From: Sedimentitalea todarodis
GTDB taxonomy: Bacteria; Pseudomonadota; Alphaproteobacteria; Rhodobacterales; Rhodobacteraceae
Assembly: GCF_032595355.1 (NCBI RefSeq)
Contig: NZ_JASMWN010000007.1
Coordinates: forward strand, 1 to 64,000
Reading direction: 5' to 3'
DNA: 64,000 nt
The notes beneath the pieces were generated by a model. The model saw nothing but the letters and a program-made list of their open reading frames with translations, made no database searches and was not told where the DNA came from. Within the stretch, counting starts at the first letter, position 1; every line of letters starts with the position of its first letter. Both the position numbers and the translations under genes were made by a program. Shown piece by piece: positions 18,698 through 28,186 of this stretch.

Positions 18698-20290
18698 TCA
18701 CTCTTCCAGCCAGAGGTCATACCAGCTGGAGGAGTTCCAGCGCGGCGTATTGTGGTGGTTCTTCAGCTTCTTGGAAGTGACCGAGATGAACGGGTGTTCA
18801 ATCGCAAAGATCACCGGCAGTTCCTCCATCGAGCGGCGCTGGATCTCGTGGTACATCTCGGCCCGCTTTTCCGGGTCCAGTTCCGAGGCGGCCTCGTCGA
18901 TCATCTGGTCGATTTCGTCGCTTTGCCATCCGAACTGGTTGGTCCAGGGGGTGCCCTCGGGCTGACCTGAACGCAGCCAGACCATCGTCGACACAGCCGG
19001 GTCGGAACGGAACTGGTGCCAGCCGTTGGCGGTGTCGAAATCGTGATCGCGATAGACGCCGTTCAGGAAACCGGGCGCATCATTGGTCTGAAGCTCGACA
19101 TCGATATCGATCTCCTTCATCGCCTGGGCAAAATACTCACCCCAAAGCTGGGTGTATTCACCCCAGGGTGCCGGGCGGTGCTTCAGCTTGAAACGGAAAC
19201 CGTCGTCGCCCACGGGATAGCCCGCCTCGTCCAGCATCTGTTTGGCCAATTCCGGGTCATAGTCATAGGTCGGCACGTCATCGGTATAATTTGCACCCCC
19301 CGCCGTCGGAACCGGACCGCGACCGGGCTTGGCAAAGCCGCGCATGATGGTGTCGATCGCATAATCGATATCGAGCCCGTGATAGATCGCGCGACGCACG
19401 TTCACATCGGCCAGGATCGGGTTGCGATGATTAAACTCCACGGTCGAGTGGGCGACGTTGTTCTCGTAACCCTCGGTGCCCACGTCGAACCTGTCGTCCT
19501 GCGACAGCCGTTCGATATCGGCCATCGACACGCCGATGAACCCGGATTCATGCACTTCACCCGCCTCCAGCGCGGCGGCGGCGGCGGATTTGTCCTTGAT
19601 GAAACGCCAGACGATCCGATCAAGATGGGGATAGCCCTCGCGCCAGTAATCCTCGTTCTTGACCGCCATTACATACTGGCCGCGTTCATACTCCACGAAC
19701 TTGAACGGGCCTGTGCCGACGGGCGCGGTATTCAGTTCGTTCTTCAGGATATCGGTGCCTTCATACAGATGTTTGGGCATCGGGTGACCAAGGTCGGGCA
19801 TTGCCGCAAGAAACAGGTCCATCGGCATCGGCTTGGAATAGTTGAACACGGCGGTATGCGGATCAGCACAATCGACCGACTCAAGGTTGGCCTGCAATGC
19901 CGAGGAATAATTCAGCAGCTTCTTCCACATTTCAATGGCGGTAAAGGCCACGTCGTCGCAGGTGAAATCCTCGCCGTCATGCCATTTGACGCCTTCACGC
20001 AGCTTGACGGTGATGTGCAGGCCATCCTCGGAACTGGACCATTCCGTGGCCAGCACCGGAACATACCCATCGTAGCTCTTGTCGATCAGGGGCTCCACGA
20101 TCTTGCCAGAGATGTTGTAGACACCGGTCGACGCGCGCAAGGCCGGGTTCAACGTTCGCTGTTCGGAAATCATCTGCACGATTGCCGTTCCGCCCGTCGT
20201 CACATCCTGCGCCATCGCGGGCAGAGACATTGTACCCATCATGGCGGCACCGGTCATGGCGAGGGCTAGGCCCGTTCGTCCTGTCATCAT
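18698..20290 (-). CDS. ABC transporter substrate-binding protein, family 5
   Basis: 530 residues. A Sec signal peptide occupies residues 1-27 (hydrophobic core LALAMTGAAMMGTMSLPAMA, cleavage after AMA). The SBP_bac_5 pattern follows: LATEWSSSEDGLHITVKLRE, the GVKWHDGEDFTCDDVAFT signature (about 98-115), and NVRRAIYHGLD. It captures the substrate in the periplasm and delivers it to the DppB/DppC-like channel. Family 5 members bind peptides, opines, nickel chelates or sugars. The coupled DAO oxidoreductase points to an amine- or amino-acid-type ligand, which is inference. First gene of the five-gene operon; its promoter must lie in 20291-20480. Confidence 0.9.
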   Translation of the reverse strand: MMTGRTGLALAMTGAAMMGTMSLPAMAQDVTTGGTAIVQMISEQRTLNPALRASTGVYNISGKIVEPLIDKSYDGYVPVLATEWSSSEDGLHITVKLREGVKWHDGEDFTCDDVAFTAIEMWKKLLNYSSALQANLESVDCADPHTAVFNYSKPMPMDLFLAAMPDLGHPMPKHLYEGTDILKNELNTAPVGTGPFKFVEYERGQYVMAVKNEDYWREGYPHLDRIVWRFIKDKSAAAAALEAGEVHESGFIGVSMADIERLSQDDRFDVGTEGYENNVAHSTVEFNHRNPILADVNVRRAIYHGLDIDYAIDTIMRGFAKPGRGPVPTAGGANYTDDVPTYDYDPELAKQMLDEAGYPVGDDGFRFKLKHRPAPWGEYTQLWGEYFAQAMKEIDIDVELQTNDAPGFLNGVYRDHDFDTANGWHQFRSDPAVSTMVWLRSGQPEGTPWTNQFGWQSDEIDQMIDEAASELDPEKRAEMYHEIQRRSMEELPVIFAIEHPFISVTSKKLKNHHNTPRWNSSSWYDLWLEE

Positions 20291-20480
20291 CTTGCTGTAT
20301 CCCCAAAATTGCTTGCCCCGTATGGCGCGGGGGCCTTGATCGAATGGGCCATACTGTGTGCGCTGCGAAATCGGAGGTCAACGGCAAACTCAACACCATT
20401 GCGAAACCCCGAAAGGTCGCTCTACAGTTGGACGGTAACGGGACGCAGCGTTTTCCCGACTTGAACAGAAAGGCCGCCAG

Positions 20481-21191
20481 ATGCAAAAAACGGCGTGGAT
20501 CACCGGAGCCGGATCCGGCATCGGCGCGGCACTGGTCAAAGCATTTTCCGCTGCCGGATATGGCGTCGCATTGACCGGGCGCACCCGCCGGAGCCTTGTG
20601 GATGTGGCCGCCTCGCTGCCCGACACGGCAAAGACGCTCCTGCTGCCCGGCGACGTGACCGACCGGGCCGGCATGGTGGAACTGGCTGCGCAGATCACGG
20701 AATGGGGCGGTGGCATTCATGTACTGTGCAACAATGCCGGGCTGAATATTCCGCAACGCAAGTGGGCCGATCTGGACTGGGACAGCTGGGATGACGTGTT
20801 CCGGGTCAACCTGAGCGGAGCCATGAACGTTATCGCGGCCTGTCTGCCGACGATGCGCCGGCAACGGGACGGGGTGATGATCCACACCTCAAGCTGGGCC
20901 GGTCGTTACCATTCTGCGGTGGGCGGCGTCGCCTATGGCGCATCCAAACATGCGCTTTCGGACCTGTCGGCCAGCCTGAACGACGAAGAGGGCGCGAACG
21001 GCATTCGGTCCACGGCGCTGTGCCCGGCCGAAGTCGCAACCCCGCTTCTGGCCAAGAGGCCCGGTTTTGACGCCTCGCGCATGGCGGCGATGATTCAACC
21101 CGAAGACATGGCCGAAACCGCGCTCTACGTGGCGCGGATGAACCCGTCGGTCGTCATACACGAAATTGTCCTGGCACCGGTGCGGCACTGA
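20481..21191 (+). CDS. Short-chain dehydrogenase/reductase
   Basis: 236 residues. The Rossmann cofactor motif is TGAGSGIGAALVKAF (residues about 8-22), the NNAG motif is at about 89, and the catalytic Ser and YGASK are at about 139 and 154-158. This is the classical SDR pattern: NAD(P)-dependent alcohol/ketone oxidoreductase in the cytoplasm. It is transcribed divergently from the family-5 ABC operon and followed after about 40 bases by a VOC protein. It may act on the same imported compound. Substrate unknown. Confidence 0.88.
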   Translation: MQKTAWITGAGSGIGAALVKAFSAAGYGVALTGRTRRSLVDVAASLPDTAKTLLLPGDVTDRAGMVELAAQITEWGGGIHVLCNNAGLNIPQRKWADLDWDSWDDVFRVNLSGAMNVIAACLPTMRRQRDGVMIHTSSWAGRYHSAVGGVAYGASKHALSDLSASLNDEEGANGIRSTALCPAEVATPLLAKRPGFDASRMAAMIQPEDMAETALYVARMNPSVVIHEIVLAPVRH

Positions 21192-21230
21192 CCGCGCCAA
21201 GCCATTCCCAAAGTCAATCGGAGAACCCGC

Positions 21231-22103
21231 ATGTCCCATCCCGTCAAAGGCATAGATCATTGTTTCGTACTGGTGAACGATCTGGATACCGCCGCCGCGC
21301 AATATGCGGCTATGGGATTTACTCTCTCACCGCGCGGACTGCATTCGGCGGCCAAGGGATCGGCCAATTACACGATCATGTTTCCGGATGATTATTTCGA
21401 GTTGCTGGGCCTGCTCACGCCCACCGAACTCAACGCCAAGCGACGCAAGACGCTGGCGGAACAGGGCGAAGGGCTGCACGCGATCGCCTGCCGCATCGAC
21501 ACTGCCGATTCCGCCGCTAAGGCGCTTGAGGCGTTGGGCATCGCCACGCAGGATCTGAACAGTTTCGAACGGCCGGTTCCGCTGCCCGGCGGCGACACCG
21601 GGGTGGCGGCATTCTCGACGGTGACCTTTGCGCCGGACGAGGTGCCACTGGGCATGGTGTTCATGTGCCAGCACAAAACGCGCGAGACCGTTTGGCTTCC
21701 TGAACTTCTGACCCATCAGAACACCGCCTGCGGGTTGGACGCGATCCTGGCGATTTCCGAGTCCCCCGAAGAGGATGCGCAGCGCTTTGCGCGGTTGTGG
21801 GCCGCCGGACAGGTGGTCGAGGACAACGGCAGCTGTACCGTGCAAACGGGACAGAACTCGGCACCTTTGCAGTTGCTGAAGAGGTCCGACATGGCCGCGC
21901 TCTATCCCGATATCGACCTGTCGAAAACGGCAAGCGGAGCATTCACCGCTCTGCGGATCAGGGTAAGCGATATCGACGCGGCCCGCGCCTGTCTGGCAGC
22001 CGCCGAGCTCCCTGCCCACGACACGACATCTGGAGTGGCCGTGTCACCCGAAGCGGCGTCCGGCGCAGTGCTGGAGTTCGTACAGGACCGTCGCCAACCA
22101 TAA
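21231..22103 (+). CDS. VOC-superfamily (glyoxalase-like) protein
   Basis: 290 residues. The N terminus GIDHCFVLVNDLDTAAAQYAAM is the first beta-alpha-beta module of a vicinal-oxygen-chelate fold, with a metal-ligand candidate His at about residue 8 and Glu in YFELLGLL. It fits the large Glyoxalase-like (PF13468-type) group of about 200-300 residues, which has no single known reaction. It shares an operon with the SDR. The ATG at 21231 is preceded by CGGAGAACCCGC. Confidence 0.75.
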   Translation: MSHPVKGIDHCFVLVNDLDTAAAQYAAMGFTLSPRGLHSAAKGSANYTIMFPDDYFELLGLLTPTELNAKRRKTLAEQGEGLHAIACRIDTADSAAKALEALGIATQDLNSFERPVPLPGGDTGVAAFSTVTFAPDEVPLGMVFMCQHKTRETVWLPELLTHQNTACGLDAILAISESPEEDAQRFARLWAAGQVVEDNGSCTVQTGQNSAPLQLLKRSDMAALYPDIDLSKTASGAFTALRIRVSDIDAARACLAAAELPAHDTTSGVAVSPEAASGAVLEFVQDRRQP

Positions 22104-22218
22104 ATATCCGCAGCGGACACTGAAGCGGAAGCTGCTGCGATAGTGCCAAAGTCCTCAGCTATCAGTCGCCTCGCGGTCCCTAAATCAACGTTCATCAGAG
22201 ACCGCTGGATCCGGAAGA

Positions 22219-23007
22219 TCAACTCTCGCTGTTGCTTGCAATGCTGGCCAAATCCTCGGCGGTTCTGTGCATCAGGTCCAAATGGAGCTCTGCGTCCTTG
22301 AGACTCAATCGCTGCACGGGACCATGAACCGAAAGGGTTGACATGAGCCTGCCCCGGCCATCCTTGATGGGCACTGCAACCGCAACCATTTCGTCCATGA
22401 ACTCTTCGTCATCGGTCGAGTAGCCGCGCTTGCGGATGATTTCTATTTCATCCTTCAGGATATTCGCGTCCGTGATGGTTTTTCTTGTATGCCGCTGCAG
22501 CTGTGTCGCGGCCAGGAAACGCTCAAGGTGTGATGGCAGCAAGGACGACAAATACATCTTGCCGCTGGCCGTGCAGTGAAACGGAACTGCCGACCCGATG
22601 GGAAGCTGGATCCGCAGGGGCCATTTCGACTCCACCCGATCGAGATAGATCATGCCGTCGCGTTCAGATGTGGCGATGTTGCAGGTTTCGCCGATTTCCT
22701 CCGCGAGTTTCTGCAGCACCGCCAGCCGCGCCGTTCTTATGCGCAGCGAGGAAAGAACGTTCACCGAGAGTGTTCTGAGCCGACGCCCGGGACTGAAGGA
22801 TTTTCCGTCAATATCACGCTGAACAAGACCTTCCGCCTCCAAGGTGTTGAAGAGGCGATGCACGGTCGGTTTTGGCAAGCCTAGAACCGCGTTCGCTTCT
22901 GTCGGAGTTATCGGCACGCCAGCACGCCCGATTTCCTCCAGCAACAACACGAGACGCATGTTGGTCGGGATACTCTGGCCTTCCTGTCTGCGAGCGTTGT
23001 CAGCCAT
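22219..23007 (-). CDS. iseR: IclR-family regulator, probable IseR
   Basis: 262 residues from the ATG at 23007 (a TTG two codons earlier is less likely). An N-terminal winged helix-turn-helix (VPITPTEANAVLGLPKPTVHR, then LFNTLEAEGLV) is followed by the IclR effector domain with ETCNIATSERDGMIYLDRV and FHCTASGKMYL. It follows the TRAP large-permease gene by 12 bases, in the same operon. IclR-type regulators accompany known isethionate clusters, so it probably senses isethionate or sulfoacetaldehyde and controls the divergent promoters at 26400-26517. Family assignment is firm; the ligand is inferred from context. Confidence 0.8.
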   Translation of the reverse strand: MADNARRQEGQSIPTNMRLVLLLEEIGRAGVPITPTEANAVLGLPKPTVHRLFNTLEAEGLVQRDIDGKSFSPGRRLRTLSVNVLSSLRIRTARLAVLQKLAEEIGETCNIATSERDGMIYLDRVESKWPLRIQLPIGSAVPFHCTASGKMYLSSLLPSHLERFLAATQLQRHTRKTITDANILKDEIEIIRKRGYSTDDEEFMDEMVAVAVPIKDGRGRLMSTLSVHGPVQRLSLKDAELHLDLMHRTAEDLASIASNSES

Positions 23008-23019
23008 ACTCAATTCATA

Positions 23020-24381
23020 TCAACGGTTTGGCAACAGCGCCAAGGCTAGTTCGGGGATCATAGCAACAAGAAGCCATACTGCAATCAGCGAAAACAGGTA
23101 CATTGTCGAGTACCGCAAGAGTCGGAAGTATGGAACACCTGTCACGCCGCTTGCGACATAGAGGTTCAGACCGTAAGGCGGCGTGATAAACCCGATGGAG
23201 GCGCCCACCAGGAAGATCACCGAAAAGTGGACCGGATCGACCCCGACAGAGGCTGCGACCGGCGCGAGAATCGGGGCAAGGATGATCGTTACAGGCAGGC
23301 TTTCCAAAATCATGCCTGCCACAAACACGATCGCCATTGCGGTGAAGAGAACGGGATAGTAGCCGCCCATTCCGGTCACGAACCCACCAATTACTGATTG
23401 AGCACCCAGCAACGATAGAATCTGTTGCATGACCACCGAAACCGCGATGAGCGGCGCGAGAATGCCGGTGATCTGCGCCGAGCGGACGACGATCGAAGGG
23501 ATCTCCCGAATGGTGAACCCTTCAACCACCAACATGGACGCGGTGGATTTCTCGGATACCGGCGTGTCGGCATCCTGGCCCATGATCCTGTTCAGCGGAA
23601 AAGAAATCAGCCCTACGATGATACAGAAGCCGACCGTCACACCGGCCGCCTCGGTTGGAGAGAATTTGCCGGTATAGATACCCCAGAGCACCAGACCGAT
23701 GGCAAAGAAGCCCAGCCAGGCGCCGATGGCCGTTTTGATGACCCGGCCAATTTCTAAACGGATCAAATAGCCCCAGCCGTTGATCGAACAGACGATGAAT
23801 GCCGTCGCCATCATCGCAAAAACCATCAGCGTCCCCGGGATGATACCTGCCACGAAGAGTTCGGAAATCGGCAGGTTCATCAGGAAGCCGTAAACAATGA
23901 AGATGATCGACGGCGGGATGATGATCCCGACTGTGCCGCCCGCCGCCGCCGTGGCTGCCGAGAAGCGCTCGTCATAGCCACCTTTGACCATTTCAGGGTG
24001 CAGCATCGAACCAATGGTCGCCGTTGTTGCGGAGTTCGACCCGGAGATTGCAGCAAAGAGACCGCAGGCCCCAACGGCCGCCATCGCAAGACCGCCGCGC
24101 AGCCATCCCAGACAGGAATATGCGAAATCCGACAATCGTCGGGCAATTCCTGATTTGTTGATCAGGTCCCCCGTCAATATGAAGAGCGGCATCGCAAGCA
24201 AAGCAAAGCCCTTGTTAAAGACATTCAGCAGTTCCGCACCGGTGTTGTCCAATGTCAGCCCCATCACAAAGCTGCAGCCAACGACCCAGTACAAGATGAC
24301 CAGAAGCACCGGAACGCCCAGCATGAACAGCATCGTCACAGCGAGCGAAATGATCGTGATCCATGTTCCGTCTTCCATCAT
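23020..24381 (-). CDS. iseM: TRAP transporter large permease (DctM type), probable IseM
   Basis: 453 residues from the ATG at 24381, which overlaps the small-permease stop by 4 bases; a longer frame to 24516 is a shadow. About twelve membrane helices are seen. The DctM signatures MPLFILTGDLINKSGIARRL (about residues 60-80) and the Gly-rich ISGSNSATTATIG segment are present, as are IIPPSIIFIVYGF and FITPPYGLNLYV. With the DctQ and DctP partners it forms a Na+-driven high-affinity importer. Its neighbours (IclR regulator, GMC dehydrogenase, Xsc) make isethionate the likeliest substrate; other C2 sulfonates such as sulfoacetate or taurine cannot be excluded. Confidence 0.88.
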   Translation of the reverse strand: MMEDGTWITIISLAVTMLFMLGVPVLLVILYWVVGCSFVMGLTLDNTGAELLNVFNKGFALLAMPLFILTGDLINKSGIARRLSDFAYSCLGWLRGGLAMAAVGACGLFAAISGSNSATTATIGSMLHPEMVKGGYDERFSAATAAAGGTVGIIIPPSIIFIVYGFLMNLPISELFVAGIIPGTLMVFAMMATAFIVCSINGWGYLIRLEIGRVIKTAIGAWLGFFAIGLVLWGIYTGKFSPTEAAGVTVGFCIIVGLISFPLNRIMGQDADTPVSEKSTASMLVVEGFTIREIPSIVVRSAQITGILAPLIAVSVVMQQILSLLGAQSVIGGFVTGMGGYYPVLFTAMAIVFVAGMILESLPVTIILAPILAPVAASVGVDPVHFSVIFLVGASIGFITPPYGLNLYVASGVTGVPYFRLLRYSTMYLFSLIAVWLLVAMIPELALALLPNR

Positions 24382-25055
24382 ACGTCTCCACCGATAACTG
24401 ATTGCACGATCATGGGTTTGCCCGTGCGATAATTGCGCAGGTCTTCGACCAGGTTTTCGATGACGCGGCCCGCCATGAGGATAAAGGCGACTGGTACGGT
24501 GATAATGAACCACCACTGCATCAGATTGTCGGTGCCCAGAACGATCTGGAAATTGTCATAGGAGTTGACCGTGACCCGTGACGTCGTTGTGACCACGATC
24601 ACGCAAAACCCGAACCACAGTGCCGCATCCAGGAGCAGGCAGAAGAGTTGCCCTCCGCGCGGAAACTGCGACCGAAACTCGTTGAAGCTCAGGTGCGTCC
24701 GAAGCCGGACGTTAAACGCACAGCCGAACCATGCCATGATCATGAACAGCATCGGCGGGATCGTTGTGGACCAGGCGGGCTGTCCCGGAACAAACGGAAT
24801 GAACCGCTGCAAGACGCCCACGAAAATAATGGCGGCAATGATGATATAGGTCCACACGACAATGGTGCGTTCCAGGTGACGGTCCAGAAACGGGACCGCC
24901 TTGTAGAGGTAGTAGACCAAGGTGCCGCCCAACAACGTGAGCGGCCCAAAGACATACCATGCTGCGTCCGACCGATAGGCCTGTACTGTCTTGAAGTCGA
25001 TATCACCCGTCAGCGTCGATGTGACGATGGTGACCATATCAGCCCAGATAGACAT
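24378..25055 (-). CDS. iseL: TRAP transporter small permease (DctQ type), probable IseL
   Basis: 225 residues with four main membrane helices (about 32-52, 67-87, 140-160, 180-200). It is longer than the usual 160-190 of DctQ proteins. The conserved loop RLRTHLSFNEFRSQFPRGGQ corresponds to the family's 'R-x-x-x-H-x-x-x-D' region between helices 2 and 3. It bridges the binding protein and the DctM channel. The next gene overlaps it by 4 bases; the binding protein gene lies 111 bases upstream. Confidence 0.82.
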   Translation of the reverse strand: MSIWADMVTIVTSTLTGDIDFKTVQAYRSDAAWYVFGPLTLLGGTLVYYLYKAVPFLDRHLERTIVVWTYIIIAAIIFVGVLQRFIPFVPGQPAWSTTIPPMLFMIMAWFGCAFNVRLRTHLSFNEFRSQFPRGGQLFCLLLDAALWFGFCVIVVTTTSRVTVNSYDNFQIVLGTDNLMQWWFIITVPVAFILMAGRVIENLVEDLRNYRTGKPMIVQSVIGGDV

Positions 25056-25166
25056 CTATGCGATTCCCTTTTTCTTGGAACATGCCGCCGGTAGCGGATG
25101 GAAGAACCTGTCTTGAAAAACAGTACTGGTCCGACCGATTTGCCGGACCAGCACCGCGTAAGCTTG

Positions 25167-26399
25167 TCAGCCTTTCCACCAGCGGCGAGGTTCGACATTT
25201 TCCGGCTTCATATCAGCGGGGACCTGGCGCGCGATGTCATAGATTTCCTGATAGGTGTCGATGCCACCGGCCCAACCGTTCAGACGTTCACGCCATTGCT
25301 CCCACAATTGTGGTTGAAACTCGGGTGAGCACATTTCTTCGGCCATCTTGATCTGATCATCTGCCAGGAATGCATTGCGTACATTGTTTTCCGCAAAAAT
25401 CGTGCCCGGCAATTGCGGGTCCGAGAAACCGACAGTCTTGACCAGGGCAGCCTCGTTCGCCGCCTGCACATGGGTCTGTGTCCAGTATGCCGATTCCAAT
25501 ACGGCGTCCTGAAGCTCGCCGCTCAGACCATCAAACACGGAAGTTGCCATCGAGGTGTGCTCTGTGCCGCAGAAGAACTTGAGATCCACACACTGGGACA
25601 CAACGGGCGACATGTTGGCATAGGCCACGGCGGACGCCCATGTTTCCGCACCATCAATCAGGCCCTGCTTCAACCCGTCCAACGTTTCTTCCCATGCGAC
25701 GGGAACCGGGTTCAGGTTCAGCGCCTCCATTGCAATCCGGCCCAACTGGGTGCCGGTCACGCGGTTCTTGGTGCCGAACAGTTCTTCCAGCTTGGTGACG
25801 GTGGGCGCGTCCTGATACTTCAGGCCCAACTGGATGCCGCGCAATTCGCAATGGCTGAAGAGAAACTTCAACCCGTGCCGCTTTTCGAGAGGATCGCGCA
25901 GGATGCGCTGCGATTCAGGACTGTAGAGGAAGTGGTACTGTGACGCCCGGCCGGGGAACATGTAGGCATAGTCCAGCACGTTCAGATAGGGCGCGCCACC
26001 GGCAGAGTTCTGTGTGGACGCGGCATAGATATCAACGATGCCCTGCTGGGTCTTTTCCACGCAGGAGGTCTGCCCGCAGATTTGATTGTCGCCGATAAAT
26101 TCGATGCGGATCTCGCCATCCGTGCGGCTCTCCAGATCGCGTGCAAACTCCAGAGCACCGGCGCGTTCTATCAGCAAATTCCTATCGTTAAAGCCCGACG
26201 CGCCGAATTTCAGCGTGTGCTTGGCCTCTTTTGAAAATCGACGTTCATAAGTCGAGTTCGCAGCGGCCGCGAGATTGGCAAGGCTCATTGCCCCGCCGAA
26301 AGACCCTGCGGCCAGAAGAGTCGAACTCATGCCGTAGCGACCAGCAACCCTGAACAGATCCCGGCGAGACAGATGCCCCAGCTTGCTTCCAATACTCAT
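25167..26399 (-). CDS. iseK: TRAP transporter substrate-binding protein (DctP type), probable IseK
   Basis: 410 residues from the ATG at 26399, with ribosome site GGGAGGA 8 bases upstream. The N terminus carries a twin-arginine motif (LSRRDLFRV) and a hydrophobic stretch (LLAAGSFGGAMSL), so export is probably by Tat, as for several TRAP binding proteins. The mature domain has the DctP pattern, including GRIAMEALNLNPVPVAWEE, the segment with the conserved carboxylate-binding Arg region and Pro. First gene of the minus-strand operon, divergent from the GMC dehydrogenase. It is expected to bind isethionate (a sulfonate analogue of the usual carboxylates); that ligand is inferred from context. 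Confidence 0.85.
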   Translation of the reverse strand: MSIGSKLGHLSRRDLFRVAGRYGMSSTLLAAGSFGGAMSLANLAAAANSTYERRFSKEAKHTLKFGASGFNDRNLLIERAGALEFARDLESRTDGEIRIEFIGDNQICGQTSCVEKTQQGIVDIYAASTQNSAGGAPYLNVLDYAYMFPGRASQYHFLYSPESQRILRDPLEKRHGLKFLFSHCELRGIQLGLKYQDAPTVTKLEELFGTKNRVTGTQLGRIAMEALNLNPVPVAWEETLDGLKQGLIDGAETWASAVAYANMSPVVSQCVDLKFFCGTEHTSMATSVFDGLSGELQDAVLESAYWTQTHVQAANEAALVKTVGFSDPQLPGTIFAENNVRNAFLADDQIKMAEEMCSPEFQPQLWEQWRERLNGWAGGIDTYQEIYDIARQVPADMKPENVEPRRWWKG

Positions 26400-26517
26400 T
26401 TTTTCATTCCTCCCATATTGTCTCACCCAATGAGACTTGTAGTATCATTTTTAATCATGTATTGATCATTGGCGCAAGGGAAAGTTTGAGTGCCGGAAAT
26501 CCGCGCTTGGGGGGAAA
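26400..26517. promoter_or_regulatory. Divergent control region with inverted repeat
   Basis: 118 bases separate the TRAP operon (minus) from the dehydrogenase-xsc operon (plus). A 17-base inverted repeat, GTCTCA-ccaca-type spacer-TGAGAC, lies at 26420-26436 with a 5-base centre (CCCAA). It is the best operator candidate for the IclR-type regulator. A second, weaker repeat (AATCA...TGAT) follows near 26452-26466. Promoter hexamers cannot be assigned with confidence. Confidence 0.45.
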
Positions 26518-28134
26518 ATGGAAACGTCAAACGTCGACTATATTGTTGTGGGGGCAGGTTCTGCGGGCTGTGTTCTTGCCAACCGCCTCAGCGAAGATCC
26601 ATCAAACAGAGTGCTGTTGTTAGAAGCCGGCGGGCGTGACCTGAACCCGTGGATTCACATTCCGGTCGGCTACTTCAAGACCATCCACAATCCGAAAGTC
26701 GACTGGTGCTACAAGACTGAACCGGATCCTGGCCTGAACGGTCGCTCGATTGAATGGCCGCGCGGCAGAGTCCTGGGCGGATCGTCCTCACTGAATGGTC
26801 TGCTTTATGTTCGCGGACAGCCGAGGGACTATGACCGTTGGCGTCAGATGGGCAACACGGGCTGGGGCTGGGAGGATATTCTACCCCTTTTCAAGCGCTC
26901 AGAGAAAAATGAACGCGGCGGCGATGATTTCCACGGCGATCAGGGGCCCTTGTCTGTATCGAACATGCGCATTCAACGCCCCATTACCGATGCCTGGGTC
27001 GCGGCGGCGCAAAATGCGGGTTACCCGTTCAATCCGGACTATAATGGTGCCAAACAGGAAGGCGTGGGTTACTTTCAACTGACGTCGCGCAATGGCCGGC
27101 GCTGCAGTTCTGCAGTTGCCTATCTCAACCCGGTCAAATCCCGCAAAAATCTGGAGATCATCACGCATGCGCAGGTTGACAAGATTGTGATCGAGGATCG
27201 CCGCGCGACGGCAGTGACATATACCGATCGCGGAGGCCAGGTTCATACCATAAAGGCAAATCGGGAAATAATCTTGTCCGGTGGCGCAATCAACTCGCCG
27301 CAACTGCTGATGTTGTCAGGAATAGGCGAAGCTGCCCAACTGGCGGAACACGGGATCGACGTAGTGCAGGATTTGGCCGGCGTCGGCAAGAATCTTCAGG
27401 ACCATCTCCAGGCGCGCCTGGTCTACAAATGCAACGAGCCGACCCTGAATGACGAAGTGTCCTCTCTCTTTGGGCAGGCCAAGATCGGCCTGAAATACAT
27501 GATGTTTCGGGCTGGCCCGATGACCATGGCCGCCAGCCTCGCCACCGGCTTCATGAAGACCCGGGAGGATTTGGAGACGCCCGACATTCAGTTCCACGTT
27601 CAGCCTCTGTCGGCGGAAAACCCCGGCAAAGGGGCTGATAAATTCTCTGCTTTCACAATGTCGGTCTGTCAATTACGGCCTGAGAGCCGAGGTGAAATCC
27701 GGCTGGCGGGGGCAGAGTCCGGAACATATCCGAAGATCATCCCGAACTACCTGTCGACCGAAACAGACTGCCGCACCATCGTGGCGGGTGTGAACATTGC
27801 CCGAAAGATCGCCCGGCATGCGCCGCTGACGTCCAAAATCTCCGAGGAGTATCGCCCTCATGCGAGCCTTGATATGGATGACTTCGATGCAACGCTGGAT
27901 TGGGCGCGAAACAACACAGCGTCGATCTATCACCCGACTGGCACGTGCAAGATGGGATCTGGTAAGGATGCCGTTGTGGATGAGCGCTTGCGTGTCCACG
28001 GCATTCGCGGACTGCGCGTTGCAGACTGTTCCATCATGCCCGAAATCGTTTCCGGCAACACCAATGCACCTGCGATCATGATTGGCGAAAAGGCCAGCGA
28101 TCTGGTGCTCGAAGATCGCGACCACTCTCGATGA
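26518..28134 (+). CDS. iseJ: GMC-family dehydrogenase, probable isethionate dehydrogenase
   Basis: 538 residues. The FAD motif VDYIVVGAGSAGCVLANRLS is at residues 7-26, and ADP-binding continues to LLLEAGG. The first GMC signature is GRVLGGSSSLNGLLYVRG (about 83-100); the active-site His block SIYHPTGTCKMG is near 466-477, and the C-terminal block SGNTNAPAIMIGEKA near 512-526. GMC alcohol dehydrogenases oxidise alcohols to aldehydes. Choline dehydrogenase is a close homologue, but the neighbours (isethionate-type TRAP set, IclR regulator, and xsc 52 bases downstream) favour oxidation of isethionate to sulfoacetaldehyde, the reaction known for IseJ. IseJ is membrane-associated and passes electrons to the respiratory chain. 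Confidence 0.82.
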   Translation: METSNVDYIVVGAGSAGCVLANRLSEDPSNRVLLLEAGGRDLNPWIHIPVGYFKTIHNPKVDWCYKTEPDPGLNGRSIEWPRGRVLGGSSSLNGLLYVRGQPRDYDRWRQMGNTGWGWEDILPLFKRSEKNERGGDDFHGDQGPLSVSNMRIQRPITDAWVAAAQNAGYPFNPDYNGAKQEGVGYFQLTSRNGRRCSSAVAYLNPVKSRKNLEIITHAQVDKIVIEDRRATAVTYTDRGGQVHTIKANREIILSGGAINSPQLLMLSGIGEAAQLAEHGIDVVQDLAGVGKNLQDHLQARLVYKCNEPTLNDEVSSLFGQAKIGLKYMMFRAGPMTMAASLATGFMKTREDLETPDIQFHVQPLSAENPGKGADKFSAFTMSVCQLRPESRGEIRLAGAESGTYPKIIPNYLSTETDCRTIVAGVNIARKIARHAPLTSKISEEYRPHASLDMDDFDATLDWARNNTASIYHPTGTCKMGSGKDAVVDERLRVHGIRGLRVADCSIMPEIVSGNTNAPAIMIGEKASDLVLEDRDHSR

Positions 28135-28186
28135 ACCGCGGCATGCGGCGCTTCTCAAACTGACAATCAACGAAGGATCACCTACC

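Noticed and set aside
19016..20269. 417-residue plus-strand frame over the family-5 binding protein
   Set aside because: It is long, but Gly/His/Arg-rich and antisense to a clear SBP_bac_5 gene with a signal peptide.
28082..28186. Upstream start for xsc
   Set aside because: The extra residues overlap the end of the dehydrogenase and do not resemble Xsc; the ATG at 28187 has a ribosome site and gives the family length.
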